The notes: a model not told the origin generated them from the letters alone. A stretch of 64,000 nt of DNA from Mesorhizobium sp. RMAD-H1 (GCF_014191375.1 NZ_JACHWN010000007.1:186001-250000); one strand, 5' to 3'; shown: positions 44,072-52,753, counted from the stretch's first letter. A program made the numbers and translations.

Positions 44072-45717
44072 TGGCATTCTGGAATATGGGATCGGCCAGG
44101 TTTGGCATCCGTCCTTTCCAAGCTGACGAACTGAACACGTTTGATTACATCGTCGTCGGCGGCGGCTCGACGGGTTGTGTCGTCGCCTCGCGGCTTTCGG
44201 AGAATCCGGACGTCAATGTCCTCCTTCTTGAAGAGGGGCCACGTGACTTGAACCCCTATATCCATATACCCGGCGCATACTACAAAACCGCACAAGGCAA
44301 TCTGTTGAAGCGGCTTGAATGGGAGCCTTCCCCGGCGCAGGAGCGCACCGAAGCGCCGACGATGGTGCAGGCGCGGGTCCTGGGTGGTGGCAGCTCTGTC
44401 AATGCGATGATCTATATTCGCGGCGTACCGTCCGACTACGAGCAATGGGTGAGCATGGGCGCGGACGGCTGGGGCTACGCCGACGTTCTGCCATTCTTCA
44501 AGCGGGCAGAAGACAACAACCGCTTCTGCAACGACGTGCACGGGGTCGGCGGACCGCTGGGGGTTTCCGATATAGACTATATCCATCCACTCACGCGCGC
44601 TTGGCTGCGAGCCTGCCAGCAGGCGGGACTTCCTTATAATCCGGACTTCAATTCCGGCGACCCGCAGGGGTGCGGCTTGTACCAGATCACGGCCCGGAAT
44701 GGGCGCCGCAGCTCGGCGTCCGTGGCCTATCTGAACCCGGCGCGTGGCCGGCGCAATCTGCGCATCAAAACCGGGGCCACAGTGACGCGTGTGCTGATCG
44801 AGAAGGGGCGGGCCGTTGGCGTGGAATGTATAGAGGGCAGGCGCAAGATGGTCTATGCGGCACAAAGGGAAGTCGTGCTCTCGGCGGGCGCGATCGCCAC
44901 GCCCAAGCTACTCATGCTGTCCGGCCTCGGACCGGCGGACCAAGTAGCGCGCCAGGGAATTGCGGTTCAGGCGGATCTGCCGGGTGTCGGGCAAAACCTC
45001 CAGGACCATATCGAGATCTCGCTGGTCTACCAGCTCAATGGACCGCACAGCTACGACAAGTACAAGAAGTTGCGATGGAAAGCGGCGGCGGGCCTGAATT
45101 ATCTGCTTTTCCGCAACGGACCTGCGTCCTCGAACCTTATTGAAGGGGGCGCCTTCTGGTGGGGTGATCGCTCCGAGATCAGTCCCGACATTCAGTATTT
45201 CATGGTCGTCGGCGCCGGAATTGAAGAGGGCGTAGATGCGGTACCGGGCGGAAACGGTTGTACTGTCAATCTTGGCCAGATCAGACCGCACTCCAGAGGT
45301 GAGGTAACGCTCGTGAGCGCCGACCCCTTGGTCAATCCGCGCGTCGAGCCACGCTACTTTTCGGACCCTTACGATCTGGACGCGATCACCGACGGTACGA
45401 TGATCGCACTTGACATCATGGCACAGCCTGCCATCGACAAATATATCGCGACACGACACACGCCCCGAGCCGCCCTGCGCACGCGTGATGAAATCAAAGC
45501 TTTTTGCGGCAAGAACGCTCACGCTGCACTCCATCCATCCGGCACATGCCGAATGGGCCGTGACGGCATGTCGGTGGTCGATCCGCAGCTTCGCGTACAC
45601 GGCGTTGAGGGATTGCGCGTTGCCGATGCCTCGGTGATGCCAACCCTAATTTCCGGTAATCCGAATGCCGTTTGTATCATGATTGGCGAGCGTGCCGCCT
45701 CGTTCTTGAACACTTGA
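44071..45717 (+). CDS. GMC-family FAD oxidoreductase (second, choline-dehydrogenase-like)
   Basis: 548 residues. FAD motif YIVVGGGSTGCVVASRLSENPDVNVLLLEEG, GMC signature RVLGGGSSVNAMIYIRG, second signature LSAGAIATPKLLMLSGLG. C-terminal active-site block is HPSGTCRMG and NPNAVCIMIGERAA. Closest in pattern to choline/alcohol dehydrogenases and clearly different from the gene before it, so the two are not a recent duplication. AGGAGG lies six bases before ATG 44071. It may act on the product of the first enzyme or on a different alcohol group. Confidence 0.92.
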   Translation: MAFWNMGSARFGIRPFQADELNTFDYIVVGGGSTGCVVASRLSENPDVNVLLLEEGPRDLNPYIHIPGAYYKTAQGNLLKRLEWEPSPAQERTEAPTMVQARVLGGGSSVNAMIYIRGVPSDYEQWVSMGADGWGYADVLPFFKRAEDNNRFCNDVHGVGGPLGVSDIDYIHPLTRAWLRACQQAGLPYNPDFNSGDPQGCGLYQITARNGRRSSASVAYLNPARGRRNLRIKTGATVTRVLIEKGRAVGVECIEGRRKMVYAAQREVVLSAGAIATPKLLMLSGLGPADQVARQGIAVQADLPGVGQNLQDHIEISLVYQLNGPHSYDKYKKLRWKAAAGLNYLLFRNGPASSNLIEGGAFWWGDRSEISPDIQYFMVVGAGIEEGVDAVPGGNGCTVNLGQIRPHSRGEVTLVSADPLVNPRVEPRYFSDPYDLDAITDGTMIALDIMAQPAIDKYIATRHTPRAALRTRDEIKAFCGKNAHAALHPSGTCRMGRDGMSVVDPQLRVHGVEGLRVADASVMPTLISGNPNAVCIMIGERAASFLNT

Positions 45718-45771
45718 CCAAGAGCCGAGCGAACCGAACCAGCTGGATATACTTGGGTTTTTACAAAGGGA

Positions 45772-45818
45772 CCTGAGTGCTGCTGGGCCCAGTGGTCGGC
45801 GAGGGACGGCCACTCAGG
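45772..45818 (+). terminator. Inverted repeat, possible terminator after the GMC genes
   Basis: CCTGAGTG (45772-45779) pairs with CACTCAGG (45811-45818), and inner segments TGGTC/GGCCA can add to the stem. There is no clean T-tract after it, so termination would be weak or factor-dependent. It separates the importer/GMC genes from the HAD-DeoR-GH3 genes. Confidence 0.4.
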
Positions 45819-45878
45819 TTTGCGTGTTCATTCGGCAAACGTATTGCGCGAATATACACGTTCGTGCATAATAATGCA
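45818..45878. promoter_or_regulatory. Operator candidates upstream of the HAD-deoR-GH3 unit
   Basis: GTTTGC-N11-GCAAAC (45818-45840) and the palindrome TGCAT-AATA-ATGCA (45865-45878) lie within 85 bases of the HAD gene start. Either could be bound by the DeoR-type regulator encoded in the same unit. The AT-rich stretch 45850-45880 likely contains the promoter. Confidence 0.45.
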
Positions 45879-45899
45879 TAAGCTGAAATGGAGACTAAC

Positions 45900-46526
45900 A
45901 TGGAGCCGCGCGTCGTCGTTTTCGATATCGGAGGTGTTCTGATCGACTGGAACCCCGCTTATCTCTACCGAAAGCTGCTGCCGGATGAGGCAAGCGTCGC
46001 GGCCTTCCTGAACGAAGTCTGCAACTCGACATGGAACGAGCAATTTGATGCAGGCGTGCCGTTTGGCGAAGGCATTGCCAATCTCGCCAAAGACCATCCG
46101 GATCGGGCCGATCTCATCGAAGCCTACTGGTCGCGCTGGCATGAGATGCTTGGTGGGGCGGTGCCGGGAACGTCGGGCATTCTTGAACGTCTGAAGACAG
46201 CAGGTGTTCCTGTACACGCGATTTCCAATTGGTCCGCGGAGACTTTTCCGCGGGCGCAGGCCATCTTTCCCTTCCTTGATCTCTTCGAGGTTCTCGTCGT
46301 CTCAGGACGGGAAAAGCTTTTGAAGCCTGATGCCGCGATTTTCGAACTCTTCCTTGAACGGGCAGGGGTGCGCGCCCAAGAGTGCATCTTCATCGATGAC
46401 AACGCCACCAATGTCGCAGCAGCTGCCGCATTGGGCTTTCACACGGAGCATTTCCGATCCGCGGCAGCGCTTGAGGAGCGACTCGGCCTTTTTGGCCTTC
46501 TTTCACGCCAGGTCGAGGTATGGTGA
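45900..46526 (+). CDS. HAD-superfamily hydrolase (class IA phosphatase-like)
   Basis: 208 residues. HAD motifs: I is VFDIGGVLIDW, with Gly in place of the second Asp (D-x-G rather than D-x-D). Motif II Ser in HAISNWS, III Lys in KLLKPD, IV IFIDDNATN. The DIGGVLIDWNP start is typical of YihX/haloacid-dehalogenase-like sugar phosphatases, many of which read D-x-G here. ATG 45900 has GGAG six bases upstream, better than ATG 45888. One base separates its stop from the DeoR start. It probably dephosphorylates a sugar phosphate arising in the pathway. Confidence 0.87.
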   Translation: MEPRVVVFDIGGVLIDWNPAYLYRKLLPDEASVAAFLNEVCNSTWNEQFDAGVPFGEGIANLAKDHPDRADLIEAYWSRWHEMLGGAVPGTSGILERLKTAGVPVHAISNWSAETFPRAQAIFPFLDLFEVLVVSGREKLLKPDAAIFELFLERAGVRAQECIFIDDNATNVAAAAALGFHTEHFRSAAALEERLGLFGLLSRQVEVW

Positions 46527-46527
46527 C

Positions 46528-47307
46528 ATGGTAGAACAGCACGAACTCACCCATCTTTCGCCGGAAGAGCGGCAGGCCATTATCCTGGAGAAGATAAACG
46601 CGGCGGGCCGCGTACTTGCCACCGCCCTCGCGCAGGAATTCGGCGTTTCGGAAGATTCAATCCGGCGCGATCTCCGCGATCTTTCCGATGCGGGGCTCGT
46701 ACAGCGTTTTCACGGCGGCGCATCGCGCTTGGTAAAGCCCGCCTTCGATTTTCACCGTCGCGAAACCTTGGCCACAGGGGAGAAGGAGGCAATCGGCCGG
46801 GCGGCGGCCGCAAACATACCGGATGGCGCTACACTTCTGGTCGATACCAGCACAACGGTTGTCCATTTCGTACGCAATCTCTCTCCTTCGCTCTCCGTGC
46901 GGATCATCACAACCGCTGTCGATGTCGCGGCAGCCGCACTCGACCATCCGCGTGCCGAGGTGATCATGCTCGGCGGGCGGTTGGGCAGGTTTACGCGTAG
47001 CGTCACCGGAGGCAGTGCAGTCGAGGCAATCCGTTCATTGAGAGCCGACTGCTGCATCCTCGGAACCTGTGGCGTGGACGACGGCCTCACACTTCGGGTC
47101 GAGGATTTCGAGGACGCCTATGTGAAGGGAGCTATGATCAAAGCGTCGAACAAGACGCTGCTTCTGGCTGATGCGGAGAAAATCGGCCAAGTCGCCACTT
47201 ACGAAGTGGCGCCCGTTACGGCCGTATCCTCCCTTTTCACCAACAGCCAGGACAATACCATCCTGAAGCGTATCCGCGAACTCGGCGTCAACGTCGAAGC
47301 TGTCTGA
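46528..47307 (+). CDS. DeoR-family transcriptional regulator
   Basis: 259 residues. DeoR HTH at 8-62 (LSPEERQAIILEKINAAGRVLATALAQEFGVSEDSIRRDLRDLSDAGLVQRFHGGA). The effector domain has the NagB-like sugar-phosphate-binding signature (GATLLVDTSTTVVHFVRNL, ITTAVDVAAAAL, VIMLGGRL, LADAEKIG). DeoR proteins usually respond to phosphorylated sugars, in line with the HAD phosphatase beside it and the importer upstream. ATG 46528 begins one base after the HAD stop. Likely local regulator of the cluster. Confidence 0.93.
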   Translation: MVEQHELTHLSPEERQAIILEKINAAGRVLATALAQEFGVSEDSIRRDLRDLSDAGLVQRFHGGASRLVKPAFDFHRRETLATGEKEAIGRAAAANIPDGATLLVDTSTTVVHFVRNLSPSLSVRIITTAVDVAAAALDHPRAEVIMLGGRLGRFTRSVTGGSAVEAIRSLRADCCILGTCGVDDGLTLRVEDFEDAYVKGAMIKASNKTLLLADAEKIGQVATYEVAPVTAVSSLFTNSQDNTILKRIRELGVNVEAV

Positions 47308-47336
47308 CACACGCTCCTTGCCATATGGAGAAAGAC

Positions 47337-48341
47337 ATGACGTTTTCTTTGGAACAGGACGCCAGGGCAGTCATTCTGCCCGCGTTCGATACGCTCGATG
47401 TCGCCGAGATAATGATCCCTTTTCTGGAAAAAGGCGGCTGTTCCCTCCTGATCGGCGAGACGCGCGCAGAATATGTGGCCCGCGCCATGTCTGCGGAACG
47501 GCTTGCCGTCGAGACAGCTGAGCTTTTTCGCGCCAGTATCGATAGATTGAGGTCGGTGTGCCCGCAGCTCATCGTCGCCGTTGACCAAGAACTGGGCGGC
47601 ATTCAGCGTCTGGAGGGGATCGCCCCTCCGCTTCCATCGCTTGCCGAGGCTAGGGGGCTTACCGACGAAGCACTGATCGAACGGTGCAGATTAAGTGCTG
47701 CGGCTGCCCGCGACCTTTCCGTAACGATGTTTCTCGCCCCAATCGCCGATGTGGTCGATGGGCAAAATCCGTGGTTGAGGGGACGCACGATGGGTAGTGA
47801 TCCGCAAAGCGTTGCTCGGCTGGCGGCCGCATTTGTCACCGGCGTCCAAAGCGCCGGCATCACAGCGGTTACAAAGCATTTCCCAGGTTTCAATGATCTT
47901 GCCGGTGACCCGGCGCTGGTCGACATCTCGCTGAAAAGCGCACGCGAGCACATCTTGCAGAACTCACTGCCCTTCCGGGCTGCAATAGCGGCGGGCACAA
48001 AGGCCGTCATGACCGGGCCCGCGCCCGTGATCGCCTTCGACGCGCAGGATGCGGCAAGCACATCAGCGGCAGTCATCGGCCTGCTGCGGGAGGAATTCGG
48101 CTTTAAGGGCTTGATCGTCAGCGATGACCTCGATGCGCCAGCCACCTTACGCGGCAGGACGCTGCTCGAAACGGCCATTGCGTCGATCAATGCGGGCGCG
48201 GATCTGCTGCTCGTCGGTGGCGGATCGCATCTCGGCGCGCTGTGCGGGGGCATCGCGGCGGCTGCCCGGATCGGACGCATCTCCGCGGAGCGGCTCGCGG
48301 AAGCCGCTGATCGCGTACGCCGAAACGCCGCCGGCCACTGA
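47337..48341 (+). CDS. GH3 (NagZ-like) protein without a recognisable acid/base dyad
   Basis: 334 residues of the family 3 N-terminal barrel. KHFPG is at 180-184 and the nucleophile region IVSDDLDAP has Asp263. In NagZ enzymes KHFPG continues HGDT...DSH, whose Asp-His pair is the acid/base. Here the loop reads FNDLAGDPALVD with no His, and the residue after KHFPG is Phe185. The protein may be inactive as a hexosaminidase, use another residue, or act as a phosphorylase-like or sugar-binding form. ATG 47337 has GGAG six bases upstream; ATG 47325 is less likely. Last gene of the HAD-deoR unit. Confidence 0.82.
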   Translation: MTFSLEQDARAVILPAFDTLDVAEIMIPFLEKGGCSLLIGETRAEYVARAMSAERLAVETAELFRASIDRLRSVCPQLIVAVDQELGGIQRLEGIAPPLPSLAEARGLTDEALIERCRLSAAAARDLSVTMFLAPIADVVDGQNPWLRGRTMGSDPQSVARLAAAFVTGVQSAGITAVTKHFPGFNDLAGDPALVDISLKSAREHILQNSLPFRAAIAAGTKAVMTGPAPVIAFDAQDAASTSAAVIGLLREEFGFKGLIVSDDLDAPATLRGRTLLETAIASINAGADLLLVGGGSHLGALCGGIAAAARIGRISAERLAEAADRVRRNAAGH

Positions 48342-48742
48342 CGAATTGGATCAAGAGCGTTGAAAAGGCTGCCGCGGGCAGCAGGGTTCATCTTCAAGAA
48401 CACGTCCAATGTGACGCACGATCTATCGCTGATCCGGCCAAGTCGCTGTATCGCGGCGGGAGATACCAGCAACAGATCGACCCCCGGCGGGCAGAGCCTC
48501 GACGACAGCGTAGTCTGATCTACTGCCAGCGTTGGCTTGTGGTCGAGGCCGCAGGGGACATCGGAGTCCTTGGGAGCTTGGCATTTCGCTGATTGTTTTT
48601 GCCCTTGCTGCGGAGTGCGTCAGTTTGCGTCGGCTTGTTGATGAGTGCGAGATTGTTTGGCGGAAGATTGGCACTACAGATGAATGAACGACTTGGCCTG
48701 GCATCAGCATCGCGCTGCACCATCTTTAAGGATCTATTAACC
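48342..48742. other. Intergenic region without recognised gene
   Basis: About 400 bases between the GH3 and MFS genes. Open frames here are short and have no coding look; I see no repeats, transposon ends or terminator of note. It probably carries the promoter of the MFS gene; AAGGAT at 48728-48733 is its ribosome binding site. Confidence 0.4.
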
Positions 48743-49972
48743 ATGTCGGCAATGCGCAATGACAAAGGCGCGCATAGTGTAAAACGCTTGAGCTGCAGCC
48801 TCTTCTTTGTGGCGGCAGGCGTTGGGATCGGCGCATGGGCGTCGAGCCTGCCTCTGCTTACCGCGCAGGCGAAACTGGACAAGGGGCAACTTGGCCTGGT
48901 GCTTCTGTGTTTCGCACTCGGCGCGATCGTCGTTATGGTGAATGTCGGACGCTACCTGGACCTCCTTCGGAAGGTCTCTTTAATTAGCGTTTGTGGCAGC
49001 GTGACATTCGGTGTGGCCGTCTCGATCATCCCGAACATTGAAAATCAGTTTGTGCTTGCCGGCGTTGTCTTCATCGCGGGTGCGGGATTCGGTGCACTCG
49101 ATGTCTCCATGAATACGGAGGCATCAGAAATCGAACGGGAAACCGGCCGGCATCTGATGTCCTCTTTTCATGCGCTGTTTAGCATCGGAAACCTTTTTGG
49201 GGCATTCGCTGTGGGAAAGCTGATCGCGTGGGGGCGCGGGCTTCACGAATGCCTGATGGGCGGCGGCGGCGTTGTTTTGCTGATGGCTCTGTCGACGCTC
49301 TTCGTCTCGCAGAGGCCTCGCAAGTTGCCGCCTCACAAGGGCGCGTCCGCTAAAGCGCAAGCAAGTACCCCATTTACTGCGTCACAGAGATTACTGATCG
49401 CTATGTTCGGCGTGATCGGCTTCCTCGCTTTTCTGGCGGAAGGTGGCCTGATGGACTGGACGGCTATCTACATGGTCGATGTCCTCGGCACTACGGAAAG
49501 TAATGGCGCCTATGCCTTTGCCATCTTCGCCTCGATGATGGCTGCGGGACGATTGGCTGGAGATTATGCCACAAAACTGTTTGGCCATGTCCGGCTCCTG
49601 CAATTCGGCGGCGTTATCTGCGCGATCTCGCTCGTCGTGATGCTGACGGTCGACAGTATGCTCATGGCTTTCGGCGCCCTTGCAGTTTGCGGTGCGGGGG
49701 TGGCGAACATGGTGCCGACCGTGTTTGCTGCTGCCGGAAAGATTGGGGCGCAGGGGACCGGCAAGGCCATGGCGGCAGTAACCACGATGGGATACAGCGG
49801 CTTGCTGCTCGGACCTGCCATACTCGGATTTGTGGCACAGGCTTGGAGTTTGATGGTGAGTATTGCGCTGATAACGCTCGCATTTGCGCTGATCTTGGCC
49901 TTGGCCGCGTATCTCAAGGCTCGGCTGGAGCGCTATAAGCGCGCCCATCCCTATGCTGAAAGCTTCACCTAA
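48743..49972 (+). CDS. MFS transporter (12-TM, sugar/unknown substrate)
   Basis: 409-residue polytopic protein with about twelve hydrophobic segments, starting LSCSLFFVAAGVGIGAWASSLPLLTAQAKLDKGQLGLVLLCFALGAIV-like. The motif D-Mx-N stretch DVSMNTEASEIERETGR and SFHALFSIGNLFGAFAVG match the family of sugar/YbjJ-type MFS proteins. ATG 48743 has AAGGAT nine bases upstream; ATG 48752 is also possible. An extension to 48593 is not conserved-looking. Followed closely by a small orphan gene. Confidence 0.88.
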   Translation: MSAMRNDKGAHSVKRLSCSLFFVAAGVGIGAWASSLPLLTAQAKLDKGQLGLVLLCFALGAIVVMVNVGRYLDLLRKVSLISVCGSVTFGVAVSIIPNIENQFVLAGVVFIAGAGFGALDVSMNTEASEIERETGRHLMSSFHALFSIGNLFGAFAVGKLIAWGRGLHECLMGGGGVVLLMALSTLFVSQRPRKLPPHKGASAKAQASTPFTASQRLLIAMFGVIGFLAFLAEGGLMDWTAIYMVDVLGTTESNGAYAFAIFASMMAAGRLAGDYATKLFGHVRLLQFGGVICAISLVVMLTVDSMLMAFGALAVCGAGVANMVPTVFAAAGKIGAQGTGKAMAAVTTMGYSGLLLGPAILGFVAQAWSLMVSIALITLAFALILALAAYLKARLERYKRAHPYAESFT

Positions 49973-49989
49973 AGAAGAGGAGGACGGAT

Positions 49990-50370
49990 ATGGATGCGGC
50001 ATCCTCCGGACGACCGACGATTTTTTCGACCGGCAATGCCTTTGACCGACAGGAATGGGACCGGGAACGGAAAGCCGTCAGCGAGCGGATGGACAGAAGC
50101 TGGCTGGAGCGCCTGCCGGCTTGCAACATGGTGCAATACCGCAGGAGGATTGCAAAGGGCGGCAGACCGCTCTTTGTACTTGATCAATCCTCGACGTTTG
50201 CTAACCCCGTCTGGCTTCTACTGCTTGAGGAGCGAAATGGTACGTTGCTTCGGGTCACGACGCCGACCAACCCTCTGGCGCGGCGTCTGAGTTCGATCAA
50301 CCAAGTCTATTCAATAGCTCGCAGCAGCGGTATTCGAAGCCTCACCGTCCCCGTCGAGCAAAAGCGGTGA
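49990..50370 (+). CDS. Small protein of unknown function
   Basis: 126 residues, not recognised. It begins eighteen bases after the MFS stop with a very good AGGAGGA ribosome binding site, which is the main support. Charged N-terminus (DRQEWDRERKAVSERMDRSWLERL), then a segment NPVWLLLLEERNGTLLRVTTP. No signal peptide or clear membrane helix. It may be a co-expressed partner of the transporter. Moderate confidence that it is real. Confidence 0.55.
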   Translation: MDAASSGRPTIFSTGNAFDRQEWDRERKAVSERMDRSWLERLPACNMVQYRRRIAKGGRPLFVLDQSSTFANPVWLLLLEERNGTLLRVTTPTNPLARRLSSINQVYSIARSSGIRSLTVPVEQKR

Positions 50371-50570
50371 AATGGCAAGTCCCAATTCGGCCCACTCACA
50401 ACAGACCGGCGGATACCAAAACGCCCCCCACTTTTGAGATCGCCGGTCCCCGGCACGAAATCCGACCTGGATGGCGAGAGCGGTATGAACGAGATCGTTT
50501 TTTCGGGATGGGGGTTGTGAGGCTCTTGTCCGGGGCAAGTTTGAGCCCCACCTCTTTCTCTCCGGTCAGC

Positions 50571-50760
50571 GTTCACCGCCATGACATAGTCGGCCAGGTC
50601 GTGGTTGAGGCAACCAGCGAAGCGGATCGATTTCCGTCTCTTCCCTGGGCGCGATATTAAACCCCAGACGACACAGCCATACATCTGCCTATCGCAGTTC
50701 TGGGACATACGACCCGTCTCCCGTCGGCAATGCTCACCGCGCGCGGCATGCAAATCCGCT
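50571..50760 (-). pseudogene. Decayed fragment of a molybdenum-hydroxylase large subunit gene
   Basis: On the minus strand, pieces in two frames read RICMPRAVSIAD, QMYGCVVWG and RFAGCLNHDLADYVMAVNAD. They correspond to RIRMPRAVSMAD, QMYGSVVWG and RFAGYLNDDLADYLVAVNAD of the Moco subunit at 53304-55408. The DNA is alignable over about 190 bases with 53491-53680, same orientation, with small indels and stops. It is a remnant left by duplication or deletion, not a gene. The flanks 50371-50570 and 50761-50849 show no further recognisable homology or gene. Confidence 0.85.
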
Positions 50761-50849
50761 TGAAGGAAACGCTTTCATCCGAGACGGCCGCCGGCGCACC
50801 ATGGCTGCGCGCTGGGAGATCATTATGGTTAAAGCGGAAGACATTTCGA

Positions 50850-51329
50850 TCAATCCGCCCTGCCGATTTCGGTCGCTTGATGCGCCACATTCTTCCATCG
50901 CCCGTTTTCATGGACGTATACGCGAAGGTGGCGAGCTCTCTTCACCACGGAAGATCCGCTGCTTGTTCTGTACGCATTGTGATAGCGTCCAACGACAATG
51001 GCGACGTTGCAGTAAATCGTCGCTCTGTTTTCGTCGATGACGAAGGTGGAAAACAGCGCGCGCTGATTTCTGCGGCCTGCGATGAATTGCGATTTGTTGC
51101 GAGCGCCACCAGAGCTTTCGACATGGGAGTAGTCGTCGGCGGTGATCTCCTCAAGAAACTCCACATCATTGCGAAGCAATGCGTTGATGCGCATGGAATC
51201 CAGCTCGAGAACTTCCTTCTCGGCTTCCTCACTGTTCAAGCATTGCTGACTCACCGGCTGGGCGGTTGCGAGCGATGTGGGCAGGCATAGCGAAGCGATG
51301 GCCGCCAAGGCAAGAAGGTGATGAACCAA
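50850..51329 (-). CDS. Secreted NTF2-like (SnoaL/DUF4440-type) small protein
   Basis: 159 residues. Signal peptide VHHLLALAAIASLCLPTSLATAQ. The mature part, EEAEKEVLELDSMRINALLRNDVEFLEEITADDYSHVESSG...RVYVHENGRWKNVAHQATE, is the cone-shaped NTF2-like/DUF4440 pattern. The start is TTG 51329, supported by GGGAG seven bases upstream on its strand. Last gene after the sugar dehydrogenase in the molybdenum-hydroxylase gene group. Function unknown; many such proteins bind small hydrophobic molecules or act as isomerase-like enzymes. Confidence 0.8.
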   Translation of the reverse strand: MVHHLLALAAIASLCLPTSLATAQPVSQQCLNSEEAEKEVLELDSMRINALLRNDVEFLEEITADDYSHVESSGGARNKSQFIAGRRNQRALFSTFVIDENRATIYCNVAIVVGRYHNAYRTSSGSSVVKRARHLRVYVHENGRWKNVAHQATEIGRAD

Positions 51330-51538
51330 TTGACATCTCCCTTTTATGTTTCGACGCTGACATGGCTATAATTCTCGTGCGGCGAAACGCAGATGACGCT
51401 GGGCAGCGGCCAGGGTGGGCGGAGCCACGCTTCGGCACTTCTCAGACGGCCTCTTCGATGTTTTGCAGATCATATAATTCCGCTCCGGATTCTGTCTCCG
51501 CCGACGGGTCGGTTATGCAACCTGGTTTGATGCGCTGC

Positions 51539-52753
51539 TCATGGGACTGTCGCCGGAACTCCGCCCCGGCTACCGGCAGCCGAAACGCGGGAGCATTTGG
51601 TCGCGGCCACGTGCGTGAGCGGGACCGAAAGAATTTGCCCATCAGGGTCGCCACGTCGCCCGTTCGTCAGGAACCAGAGGTTGCCGTCGCTCCCTTCAAG
51701 TACATGACGAACTCGCCCAAACTCGCCGGCGTAATATGCCGTTGCGTCAGGACTACCGGCAGCGTCGATTGTCACCGACCACAGCCGCTGCCCTGTCAGA
51801 CCTGCAATGAAGAAAGTCCCGTCGACGTAGGCAAGCCCACTTGGGCCCATTTCTTGCGTACGCCACTGCATGACAGGGTCCATGTAAGCCGGGTTGCCTC
51901 CCCTGCCTTCGATGATGGGCCACCCGTAATTCCCGCCGGGCTCAATGCGGTTGAGTTCGTCCCATCCATCATCTCCAAAATCGGTCGCCCACAGCTGTCC
52001 CCTGTCATCCCAGGCCAGTCCTTGAGAATTGCGGTGTCCAAGGGAGTAGACGAGTGAGCCGTTGATGGGGTTGTCCGTTGGGACGCCGCCGGTAGGCGTC
52101 ATGCGCAGGATCTTGCCAGCAAGGGAATTCCGATCCTGCGCGAGGTCGGGATTTCTCGTCTCGCCAACCGTGACATAGAGCATCCCGTCAGGACCAAACG
52201 CGATGCGCCCGCCATTGTGACCGCGCCCTCCGGGCAATCCGTCAAGGACGAGTTGCACTTCGCCGAGCGCGCCTTCGCTGTAAGCCATGCGCACGATGCG
52301 ATTGCCCGAGCTCGTGCTGTGGTAAGCGTAAAGCCAGATGTTCTCATCCTCTGTTAGCACCGCAAGTCCAAGCATCCCGCCATCGCCTCGGGCCACGACG
52401 TCGGGCACGGTGCCGACAGATCGTAGCCCTTCGCCAAGCTGAAACGCCACGATCTCCCCAGTACCACGCTGACTGACGAGTACCTCGCTGCCGATTTGTA
52501 CGGCGGACCAGGGTATATTGAGCCCGGAAGCAATCTCTGTCGGGTTGCCCACGGGCATCACGCACGATGTCGGGGATTCCACCGAGCGAGACGACTGGGC
52601 GTGAACGCCGGAGGAGATCACGGAGCCGAGCATGGTGAATGCGAGAACGATCGTCGAGGCCCGAACCACTGTGACACCGCGCCCGCCCGTTCCCAGCGCC
52701 TCAATCCGCATGTGGCCAGCACTGGTTCTTCGATCGAAATCTCGAGTCTTCAT
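51539..52753 (-). CDS. PQQ-dependent sugar dehydrogenase (sorbosone/GSDH-type beta-propeller)
   Basis: 404-residue periplasmic six-bladed propeller. Long N-terminus with a hydrophobic export segment (VVRASTIVLAFTMLGSVISSGVHAQS). Active-site elements of the soluble glucose dehydrogenase family: GRGHNGGRIAFGPDGMLYVTVGE with the catalytic His, and YSLGHRNSQGLAWD. WDELNRIEPGGNYGWP is the other family signature. ATG 52753 has GGAG eight bases upstream. PQQ synthesis genes are not in the window. It would pass electrons from an aldose or aldehyde to the respiratory chain, which suits its place beside an aldehyde-oxidase-like molybdenum enzyme. Confidence 0.9.
   Translation of the reverse strand: MKTRDFDRRTSAGHMRIEALGTGGRGVTVVRASTIVLAFTMLGSVISSGVHAQSSRSVESPTSCVMPVGNPTEIASGLNIPWSAVQIGSEVLVSQRGTGEIVAFQLGEGLRSVGTVPDVVARGDGGMLGLAVLTEDENIWLYAYHSTSSGNRIVRMAYSEGALGEVQLVLDGLPGGRGHNGGRIAFGPDGMLYVTVGETRNPDLAQDRNSLAGKILRMTPTGGVPTDNPINGSLVYSLGHRNSQGLAWDDRGQLWATDFGDDGWDELNRIEPGGNYGWPIIEGRGGNPAYMDPVMQWRTQEMGPSGLAYVDGTFFIAGLTGQRLWSVTIDAAGSPDATAYYAGEFGRVRHVLEGSDGNLWFLTNGRRGDPDGQILSVPLTHVAATKCSRVSAAGSRGGVPATVP

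Noticed and set aside
42569-45717. Tandem GMC genes as a recent duplication
   Set aside because: Their FAD and active-site blocks differ throughout (SHQCGTARMG versus HPSGTCRMG contexts, different lengths), so they are distinct subfamilies.
47603-48472. 289-codon minus-strand open frame over the GH3 gene
   Set aside because: Ser/Ala/Arg-rich shadow with no family features; the plus-strand GH3 barrel is convincing.
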